Shown piece by piece: positions 1 through 4,861 of a stretch of DNA of 5,785 bases; positions within the stretch are counted from its first letter, which is position 1; every line of letters starts with the position of its first letter. The position numbers and the translations under genes are program-made. Under the pieces are notes generated by a model. The model did no database searches. It saw nothing but the letters and a program-made list of their open reading frames with translations, and was not told the origin of the DNA. This stretch comes from an uncultured Oscillospiraceae bacterium (lineage in GTDB: Bacteria > Bacillota > Clostridia > Oscillospirales > Oscillospiraceae), in the NCBI GenBank assembly GCA_934511545.1, contig CAKSWM010000099.1, positions 1 to 5,785 on the forward strand. Direction: 5' to 3'.

Positions 1-1088
1 CCGTTGCTCTCGCGCATGGCGGACAGCACCGCGATGGGGATGGCCAGCTTCAGCGCACAGGAAAAGTCCACCATCAATACGGAGAGCATTTTGGTCACAT
101 TGCGGGTCAGAAGGTATGTAAGCGCCGTGCCGCCCAAAGTGTATGGAACAAGCCTGTCTGCCATCCGGGCAGCCTTGTCCTCAGCAGTGGATTTCAGCCG
201 TTCCGATTCCTCGATCATACGGACAACACGGTCATAGCGCCCGCTGCCGGATACCTTTTCCACGCAGACCACGCATTCGCCCTCTTCGGTCACGGTCCCT
301 GCGTAAACAGGGCTGCCGGGGCGCTTGACAACGGGCAGGGACTCTCCGGTCAGAGAGGCCTGGTTCACCATTGCCTCGCCCTCCGCAACTATACCGTCCA
401 ACGGGATCATGCTGCCGGTGCGGATCACAATGCGGTCTCCGGGCTTTATGGCGTTTATATCCGTCTGCACTTCGGTGCCGTCCTTCTGAAGCCACACGCT
501 GTCTACCTGAAGACTCATGGCCGCCGCAAGGTCCGCAACGGACTTCTTGTGGGTCCAGTCCTCCAGTATCTCGCCCAGCCGCAGCATGAACATTACAGAT
601 CCGGCTGTGGAGAAGTCGCCGCGCACAATGGACACAGTGACTGCGGCGGCATCCAGCACCGCTACGGACAGCTTTCCGCGCCACAGCGCGCGAAGCCCCT
701 CCTTGATGTATTTCAGCGAGCGGAAAACAGCCAGCGCCGATGTGACCGGCGCGGGAAGAAACAGTTTTGAGATGCAGCGCTTTATGACTGCCGCGGCGAG
801 CTTGTCCTCAAACTCCCGGTTCAGCGCCCGCTGGGTGTGCTCCGGGATGACTGCCACGGGCTCGGCTTTGGCGAAGGAGAATTTTGCCAGAGCACGGATG
901 ATATTGACGCGCTCTGTCGTGTACAGCACAACGGCATCCTGCGTTCGGTCATAGACCTTGACCTCCGTTACGCCGCTTACCGCCAACAGGTAGTATTCAA
1001 GCACATCTGCCTGGTGCAGCGACATACGACCGCAGCACAGATGTACCCGGAGCCGCCCCGGAGTATCATGTAGGATCGTGCATTTCAT
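1..1088 (-). CDS. P1B-type heavy-metal-translocating ATPase, N-terminal 362 codons (partial at window edge)
   Basis: An open frame runs from ATG at 1088 to the left edge without a stop; AAGGCGG sits 8 bases upstream of the ATG. The product would pump a transition metal across the cytoplasmic membrane using ATP. Visible parts: an N-terminal HMA2-like fold (about residues 1-75, beginning MKCTILHDTPGRLRV) without a CxxC metal site; two hydrophobic stretches before the actuator domain (about 105-175, ending GEILEDWTHKKS); the actuator domain with TGES at 247-250 inside NQASLTGESLPV; and a membrane segment with DFSCALKLAIP at 341-351. The last is where P1B pumps normally carry CPC or another CPx, so Phe-Ser-Cys replaces it. 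The DKTGT site, P- and N-domains lie beyond the edge. The gene starts 3 bases after the DUF6110 stop, so it is probably co-transcribed. The family is secure; the metal is unknown. Confidence 0.93.
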   Translation of the reverse strand, partial: MKCTILHDTPGRLRVHLCCGRMSLHQADVLEYYLLAVSGVTEVKVYDRTQDAVVLYTTERVNIIRALAKFSFAKAEPVAVIPEHTQRALNREFEDKLAAAVIKRCISKLFLPAPVTSALAVFRSLKYIKEGLRALWRGKLSVAVLDAAAVTVSIVRGDFSTAGSVMFMLRLGEILEDWTHKKSVADLAAAMSLQVDSVWLQKDGTEVQTDINAIKPGDRIVIRTGSMIPLDGIVAEGEAMVNQASLTGESLPVVKRPGSPVYAGTVTEEGECVVCVEKVSGSGRYDRVVRMIEESERLKSTAEDKAARMADRLVPYTLGGTALTYLLTRNVTKMLSVLMVDFSCALKLAIPIAVLSAMRESN

Positions 1089-1091
1089 AGC

Positions 1092-1376
1092 TTATTCCGC
1101 CTTGACTTCCTCTTCGGTATCCTCTTCGGCGGAGGTGTCCTCGACCACTGCGGCAGCTTCTTCCGCTGCGCGCTGGTCGTTGATGGCTTTGGCGTCCGCA
1201 TAGATGTCGTCTGCGCCTTCACGGACTGCCGTGACAACAGTCATCACGCTGTCCTTGGCGCGAATGGCTGCGGCGGTGGTATGGGCATAGACTTTGCGTG
1301 CATCCTTGCTGCCAAGAATTTTGAGACCGGCAGTGCCAAACAGCACGCCCGCAGCAAACAGACCGATTTTCTTCAT
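1092..1376 (-). CDS. DUF6110-type small protein, partner of the metal ATPase
   Basis: This 94-residue protein has a hydrophobic N-terminus (about residues 3-21, KKIGLFAAGVLFGTAGLKIL) followed by a basic/polar Ala-rich helical middle (SKDARKVYAHTTAAAIRAKD) and a strongly acidic tail rich in Glu (about 72-94). The pattern suggests a single membrane-anchored helix with a cytoplasmic, possibly coiled segment. I recognise it from memory as the DUF6110 family, which is found beside P1B ATPases in Clostridia; no biochemical role is known to me. AAGGAGG lies 8 bases before the ATG, an excellent RBS. It sits between the HMA protein and the ATPase, and the ATPase begins only 3 bases after its stop. A role as small accessory or regulatory subunit of the pump is an inference from position. 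The acidic tail could weakly bind cations, but no Cys or His metal site is visible. Confidence 0.88.
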   Translation of the reverse strand: MKKIGLFAAGVLFGTAGLKILGSKDARKVYAHTTAAAIRAKDSVMTVVTAVREGADDIYADAKAINDQRAAEEAAAVVEDTSAEEDTEEEVKAE

Positions 1377-1437
1377 GGTTATTGTCCTCCTTTGTGGAAT
1401 GTTTTTGTTTGAAAGTACCAGTGTTATTCTGAATCAG

Positions 1438-1467
1438 GCCGGCATGTTCGTCACGCAGACGACCGGC
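1438..1467 (-). other. Intercistronic hairpin between the HMA and DUF6110 genes
   Basis: On the minus strand GCCGG-TCGTC pairs with GACGA and then, after a 5-base bulge (ACATG), with CCGGC; the loop is TGCGT. The result is a 10-bp interrupted stem in the 97-base gap between the two genes. No run of T follows, so it is not a standard terminator. It could stabilise or help process the mRNA so that the two cistrons are expressed at different levels. The structure is seen; the role is inferred. Confidence 0.4.
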
Positions 1468-1473
1468 ATGATC

Positions 1474-1737
1474 TCATGATTTCTTTTTTCCGAGGTGGAA
1501 AAGGCCCTTTTTCTCATAGACCTCCGAGCTTATATCTCCGGCTGTATAACCGGTAGAGTCGATCACTTTCCTGAGCTCAGATTCGTCCAGGGGCTCTTTG
1601 GAATGGATGACAGTTTCTCCTTTGGAGTGGGAGGAAGAGACCTTTTCCACCGGGAAAGCGCTCCGGATCGCGTTGTTTATATGTGCTTCGCACATGGAAC
1701 AGGCCATGCCGGATACTTTTACAGTTGTTTGGATCAT
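1474..1737 (-). CDS. Stand-alone heavy-metal-associated (HMA) domain protein
   Basis: This 87-residue protein is essentially one HMA domain with the metal site GMACSMC (Cys13 and Cys16), the MxCxxC loop of CopZ/Atx1-like metallochaperones and of the N-terminal domains of P1B pumps. The beta-alpha-beta-beta-alpha-beta pattern is plausible through about residue 75. A basic tail (KKGLFHLGKKKS) follows that ordinary CopZ lacks. It is the first gene of the operon that ends in a P1B ATPase lacking its own CxxC. The simple inference is that it delivers metal to that pump or senses metal for it. An RBS-like AAGGAAG lies 9 bases upstream of the ATG. A CopZ copper role is possible, but the partner pump has no CPC motif, so I leave the metal and gene symbol open. 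Confidence 0.92.
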   Translation of the reverse strand: MIQTTVKVSGMACSMCEAHINNAIRSAFPVEKVSSSHSKGETVIHSKEPLDESELRKVIDSTGYTAGDISSEVYEKKGLFHLGKKKS

Positions 1738-1762
1738 GTCTTTCAGCTTCCTTTCAAAAACG

Positions 1763-1786
1763 CAAAAGAGAGTTCTTTCCCTTTTG
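1763..1786 (-). other. Hairpin at the 5' end of the metal-operon transcript
   Basis: On the minus strand CAAAAGGG pairs with CTCTTTTG (8 bp including one G-U) around an 8-base loop, and CG plus five T follow. It begins within a few bases of the transcription start predicted from the promoter at 1795-1823. It may stabilise the 5' end or act as a weak attenuator. The stem is AT-rich and could occur by chance. Confidence 0.3.
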
Positions 1787-1794
1787 TTCTAAAA

Positions 1795-1823
1795 ATTATA
1801 GCACCGTTTTTGGTTAGAGTCAA
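1795..1823 (-). promoter_or_regulatory. Promoter of the HMA-DUF6110-ATPase operon
   Basis: On the minus strand TTGACT (1818-1823) is followed by a 17-base spacer and TATAAT (1795-1800). That is five of six consensus bases in the -35 box and a perfect -10. Transcription would start near 1788, giving a leader of about 50 bases before the HMA start codon at 1737. The spacer contains ACC and GGT arms six bases apart, only loosely like the operator seen in the other two promoters. No CopY-like or CsoR-like operator was recognised. Confidence 0.78.
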
Positions 1824-1933
1824 TTAACTGCCGCGATAGTTGGACACATTTGCCCGGCAATGAACAGCTTCAGACAGAGCGGAGGTGCCTGCGCCGTCTG
1901 CTGCCCGATTACACCCGGTCCTTTCTAAATCGC

Positions 1934-1962
1934 TTCACAGCCTACCGTTCGGTAGCTATAAT
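1934..1962 (+). promoter_or_regulatory. Repressible promoter of the membrane-anchored protein gene
   Basis: TTCACA (1934-1939), a 17-base spacer and TATAAT (1957-1962) form a near-consensus sigma-A promoter on the plus strand. The spacer is almost filled by a perfect 6-bp dyad, CTACCG-TT-CGGTAG. A protein bound there would block RNA polymerase. The same arrangement occurs at 5562-5590: the two spacers agree at 13 of 17 positions and share GGTAGCTATAAT. The start site would be near 1969, giving a leader of about 40 bases. Confidence 0.82.
1942..1955. promoter_or_regulatory. Operator dyad, probable TetR-family site (copy 1)
   Basis: CTACCG-TT-CGGTAG is a perfect inverted repeat with 6-bp arms and a 2-bp centre, placed between -35 and -10. 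ACCG/CGGT half-sites in promoter spacers are typical of TetR-family repressors. That family assignment is inferred, because no regulator gene lies in the window. A diverged second copy lies at 5569-5582. Confidence 0.7.
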
Positions 1963-2009
1963 GTATAAGCAGGGAACAGGCGGAAAAATAAGAAACGGAA
2001 GGCATATAT

Positions 2010-2402
2010 ATGAGTAAACAGAAGATCGTTTTGCTTTCGATTGCCCTGCTGCTAATCGCGGGGCTGTCCGCGCTTTTGATTCTTGACAGCAGCGATGATT
2101 TTACGGGCAGCAGCATCAAAACCCCGGATGCGTACATGCTTGATATTGAACGAATGAACGGAAGGGATACGCATTCGCTTGAACTCACGGCGGGCGACAT
2201 GCTTCAAATCGGGTTTGAAACGGAAAAAGGCGACCTGCATATGGAGATCAAGGCGCCGGACGGAACGCTTATCTATTCAGGCAATGGAAAGGATACGACG
2301 GATTTTACCGTGAATATTTCTGAAAAAGGGGTCTATACGGTCGAGGTCGAAGCGAGAAAGGCAAAAGGGTCCATTCGTGTTCAGCTCGCGGATGATACAT
2401 GA
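2010..2402 (+). CDS. Small membrane-anchored extracytoplasmic protein of unknown function
   Basis: This 130-residue protein has a short basic start (MSKQK), one hydrophobic segment at residues 6-25 and an extracytoplasmic part of about 100 residues. There is no cysteine anywhere, so it is not a lipoprotein; the segment is an uncleaved anchor or a signal peptide. The domain at about 50-127 alternates strand-like stretches and turns (HSLELTAGDMLQIGFETEKG, APDGTLIYSGNG, KGVYTVEVEARKAKGSIRVQ). This resembles small beta-sandwich or PPC-like domains, a fold guess from pattern only. GGAAGG lies 7 bases before the ATG. The gene is monocistronic, between its own promoter and a strong terminator. Its promoter carries the same operator as the GyrI/ABC-exporter operon, so it is probably made in the same stress response. 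No enzymatic residues are evident and the function is unknown. Confidence 0.88.
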   Translation: MSKQKIVLLSIALLLIAGLSALLILDSSDDFTGSSIKTPDAYMLDIERMNGRDTHSLELTAGDMLQIGFETEKGDLHMEIKAPDGTLIYSGNGKDTTDFTVNISEKGVYTVEVEARKAKGSIRVQLADDT

Positions 2403-2436
2403 TCAAATATATTCAGACCGCCGGACAGAAAGCTTA

Positions 2437-2491
2437 GCGGCGCGGCCACCGTGGAACCGTTGACACCACAGTGACCGCGCCGCGTTTTTTT
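2437..2491 (+). terminator. Strong rho-independent terminator
   Basis: The arms 2437-2454 and 2466-2483 pair over 18 bp with two C/A mismatches, around an 11-base loop. G and seven T (2485-2491) follow. It lies 34 bases after the stop of the membrane-anchored protein gene and ends its transcript. Read on the minus strand the two mismatches become G-U pairs, but no T run follows in that direction. Confidence 0.9.
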
Positions 2492-2524
2492 GTCCCCCGG
2501 CAGGGAGGATAACGCCGGGGGACA
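2491..2524. other. Second perfect hairpin adjoining the terminator
   Basis: TGTCCCCCGGC (2491-2501) and GCCGGGGGACA (2514-2524) are perfect inverted repeats of 11 bp around a 12-base loop. It shares the T tract boundary with the preceding terminator. No T run follows it on either strand. It lies 57 bases past the stop codon of the convergent ABC permease gene, so it may mark the 3' end of that operon or block read-through between the converging units. Confidence 0.6.
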
Positions 2525-2580
2525 GAACTTCCGCATATCCAAACTTGGGACGGAAGCAGCGTAAAAATATATCTGTTGTC

Positions 2581-3483
2581 TTATCTGCGCCTTTTTGCGT
2601 GGAACAGATTCATTGCAACATACAGCCCGATGGCGGCGGCAACGAAGGCGATAAGCACGATATACATGGAGCCGGAGGAAACCTTGCTGCCGAAAAAGTA
2701 AAGATTGCAGTCCACGCTGTCACGGATGGCCTCAACCACCTCGGAGGGAAAGCCAAGGCCGCGCATTTCTTCAAACACGCCTCTCAGGGCGTGATTGCGC
2801 AGAAGGCTGGTGCCGTATGTACCGGGCAGGAATGAGAGCACTTTCTGAAGGCCGTCGGAGAAAGTGGATATCGGCATATATGCTCCGCAGATGAAGCCGT
2901 AACCCGCGCTGACTACAGTACCGACGGCGCTGGCCTGACCCTGCGAGGTAAGCGGGAAAATGATGCAGGAGGAAAGGGCCGTGCCGAACAGCACCAGCAG
3001 AACGACGTCCAGAACCAATGCCGCAATATCGCCCGCTGACAGAAACCAGCCGACCTTTGCAAGGTAAAGAAGGCATATGCCCAGAGCGGCAAAGTTGATA
3101 ATAAGAGAAGAGATCAGTGTGGAGGCATAGTAGCTCAGCGCCAATACGCCGGGTTTTACCGGGGTTATGGTAATATCCTTTTTTGCTCCGCTGATCTTAT
3201 CCTGCACCATCAGAAGGTTTGAGCAGAACGCCACGGTCACGCAGCTGACCGCCAGCAGGGAGGAGACCAGTTCTCCGCCGACACAGCCCCACAGGACATT
3301 GTCGGAAACCGAGGCGCCCGCGGCCGCCAGTGCGGAGTTGAAGCTGTCCTCATAGACATTGGCAAGAAATGTGCTGTACAGCACCAGTAAGATCAGCGGC
3401 GTGATGAGGGAGGTAAGAAACATTCCCTTGTCCCGGAAATAAAGCTTTGTGTTCCGCCGGATCAGCGCGCCGAGTGCTGTCAT
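2581..3483 (-). CDS. ABC-2 type exporter permease
   Basis: This 300-residue integral membrane protein has the usual ABC-2 layout. A cytoplasmic amphipathic start (IRRNTKLYFRDKG) leads into a first membrane helix at about 20-44. An outer loop follows, then helices near 72-92, 115-141, 148-170 and 185-207. A further outer region with GTYGTSLLRNH precedes the last helix at about 271-293, and the C-terminus is basic (HAKRRR). The length fits DrrB-like half-transporter permeases, which pair with a separate ATPase. The start codon overlaps the stop of the ATPase gene in an ATGA, indicating translational coupling and a fixed ratio of the subunits. The substrate cannot be read from sequence; the GyrI-like partner and repressible promoter suggest a toxic small molecule. 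Confidence 0.94.
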   Translation of the reverse strand: MTALGALIRRNTKLYFRDKGMFLTSLITPLILLVLYSTFLANVYEDSFNSALAAAGASVSDNVLWGCVGGELVSSLLAVSCVTVAFCSNLLMVQDKISGAKKDITITPVKPGVLALSYYASTLISSLIINFAALGICLLYLAKVGWFLSAGDIAALVLDVVLLVLFGTALSSCIIFPLTSQGQASAVGTVVSAGYGFICGAYMPISTFSDGLQKVLSFLPGTYGTSLLRNHALRGVFEEMRGLGFPSEVVEAIRDSVDCNLYFFGSKVSSGSMYIVLIAFVAAAIGLYVAMNLFHAKRRR

Positions 3484-4394
3484 TTGTCTGCACCTCCCGT
3501 AAGTTCCTTTCCGGTCACGGCGAGGAAAACATCGTCCATTTTCCCCTTGGTGATCTCAAAATCCCGGAAAACCTCGGGGTATTTCAGGATCAGAGCTGTT
3601 GCCGCGGCCGTGTCGGGCACGGACACACGAAAAGCGTCCCTGAGCGCCTCATAGGGTGCACCCAGCTTTTTGACTGCGTTCTCGTCCTGCCCGTATATAG
3701 TGATATAGTCTCTTGTGTAGCTGTTCTTCAGCGTCAGGGGTGTTCCCTCCGCGGCGATCTTTCCGTGTTCGAGAATCACCACATAGTCCGCATCCGCCGC
3801 TTCCTCCATATAATGCGTGGTCAGAAACACGGTCAGCTTCTCTTCCCGGCGCAGCCCGTCAACGACCGCCCAGAGGAGATTTCGGGTCTGAGGATCAAGT
3901 CCGGTAGTCGGCTCGTCCAATACCAGTATCCTGGGCCTGTGCAGCAGCGCCCGTGCAATGTCTATCCTACGGCGCTGGCCGCCGGATAGCTTGCCCACGG
4001 GACGTTTCAGAAGCTCGCTGAGATCCAGCAGTGCGGACAGCTCTGCCAGCCGGTCCTGAAAGGCCCTGCCGGAGATGCCGTAAAGCGCCGCGCGGCTTTG
4101 CAGATTATCCCGCACGGACAGGTCCTTGTCCAGCACGGAGCTTTGAAACACCACGCCTAGACTGCGTTTTATATCATCGGAATGGGCGTCTAGGTCCGTG
4201 CCGCAGATAGTGACGGTGCCGCCGTCCTTGGGAAGCTGGCCGCAGAGAATGTTGATGGTGGTGGACTTGCCCGCGCCGTTGACGCCGAGAAAAGCGAAAA
4301 GCTCTCCCTCTTTGACGCGGAAGCTCAGGTCGTTTACCGCCTGTACATCGCCGAAACGCTTGCTCAAATGCCCAATTTGAATGAGATCATCCAT
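3480..4394 (-). CDS. ABC exporter ATP-binding subunit (DrrA-like drug-export type)
   Basis: This 304-residue protein has a complete ABC ATPase core: Walker A GVNGAGKST (37-45), Q-loop Gln84 in VVFQSS, signature LSGGQRRR (136-143), Walker B ILVLDEP (156-162), D-loop GLD (165-167) and switch His194 in TTHYMEEA. All catalytic positions are intact. The C-terminal extension (about 225-304, ending KMDDVFLAVTGKEL) is characteristic of the CcmA/DrrA group that energises ABC-2 permeases for drug, antibiotic or lipid export. The ATG is preceded by AGGGAG about 8 bases upstream. The stop overlaps the permease start by 4 bases. It follows the GyrI-like gene and a decayed region in the same operon. Drug or toxin export is the family's usual role, but the substrate is not determined. 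Confidence 0.96.
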   Translation of the reverse strand: MDDLIQIGHLSKRFGDVQAVNDLSFRVKEGELFAFLGVNGAGKSTTINILCGQLPKDGGTVTICGTDLDAHSDDIKRSLGVVFQSSVLDKDLSVRDNLQSRAALYGISGRAFQDRLAELSALLDLSELLKRPVGKLSGGQRRRIDIARALLHRPRILVLDEPTTGLDPQTRNLLWAVVDGLRREEKLTVFLTTHYMEEAADADYVVILEHGKIAAEGTPLTLKNSYTRDYITIYGQDENAVKKLGAPYEALRDAFRVSVPDTAAATALILKYPEVFRDFEITKGKMDDVFLAVTGKELTGGADK

Positions 4395-4860
4395 ATTTCA
4401 GACTCCCTTTCATTACGCCTCCGCCGAAGCGAAACAGTGTATGTGGTATTATGAAAGAATCAGGAAAACGGCCCGCAATGCAGGGCGCTTTCCGCGCATG
4501 GGCTAAAGCATGCAGAGGATTTTTGCTGCTTTGGTCAGGGCCTGAAAGACCCGGAAGGTTTTTTGAATGGCTTGCAGGGAATTCATGACAATGCCTCCTC
4601 TGGCTGAATATGTATTGCTTCAATGCTGTTCTGTGGTTTTCCGTGTTTTGAAAACGGTCCTGTACCGTGATAAGATAGTAATTGCGCTTTTTGTCATCAC
4701 GGACAAACAGGTTTTTGGCGTCCCATTCGGGATAAGGCAGTTCCATGGCATTCAGCTCTTCCATATTGAATACCGCCTTGTGCTCGGTCAGTTCATAAGG
4801 AATACCCATCGCCGTCAGCCGGCGGCAGATCCCGTCTTTGTTCATTTGCGTTTCGTTCAT
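4387..4860 (-). pseudogene. Truncated ProX/YbaK-type prolyl-tRNA deacylase with unrelated C-terminus
   Basis: The frame from ATG 4860 gives 157 residues. Only the first 66 or so (to 4663) resemble ProX, the stand-alone editing enzyme that hydrolyses Ala-tRNA(Pro): MGIPYELTEHKAVFNMEEL and KNLFVRDDKKRNYYLITV match its N-terminus. The family is usually about 160-170 residues, and the rest, including the conserved GVHPND-type segment, is absent in all three frames. The remaining 91 residues look like chance translation. They run through a separate RBS and small ORF and overlap the first bases of the ABC ATPase gene. AAGGAG lies 8 bases upstream of the ATG. The ATG begins one base after the GyrI-like stop, so translation is coupled. 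The best reading is a gene remnant from a deletion in the operon. Expression of the fragment remains possible, but editing activity is unlikely. Confidence 0.72.
4503..4586 (-). CDS. 27-residue ORF with strong RBS, probably a truncated gene start
   Basis: Within the decayed region a frame reads MNSLQAIQKTFRVFQALTKA and seven more residues, ending at TAG. GAGGAGG stands 7 bases before the ATG, among the best RBSs in the window. The peptide is amphipathic and basic. It resembles the cytoplasmic start of a small membrane protein just before its first helix, so it may be the remnant of a second deleted gene; that resemblance is an impression, not a match. It may instead be a genuine micropeptide or a translational relay toward the ABC ATPase gene 109 bases further on. 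Confidence 0.35.
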   Translation of the reverse strand: MNSLQAIQKTFRVFQALTKAAKILCML

Positions 4861-4861
4861 C

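Noticed and set aside
232..684. 150-codon minus-strand ORF inside the ATPase region.
   Set aside because: It is an Arg/Cys/His-rich alternative frame of the P1B ATPase gene, whose own frame carries TGES and other motifs.
517..954. 145-codon plus-strand ORF.
   Set aside because: It is antisense to the P1B ATPase, has no RBS and no recognisable domain.
1795..1823. CopY- or CsoR-type copper operator in the metal promoter.
   Set aside because: Neither TACANNTGTA nor a GC-rich CsoR-like dyad is present, so copper control is not supported.
1495..1827. 110-codon plus-strand ORF across the HMA gene.
   Set aside because: It is antisense to a clear MxCxxC protein and runs through that operon's promoter.
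1824..1933. Possible insertion-sequence remnant or small gene between the divergent promoters.
   Set aside because: No terminal inverted repeats, target duplication, RBS or protein similarity could be seen.
3447..3989. 180-codon plus-strand ORF.
   Set aside because: It is antisense to the ABC ATPase and permease genes; its openness reflects their GC-rich codon pattern.
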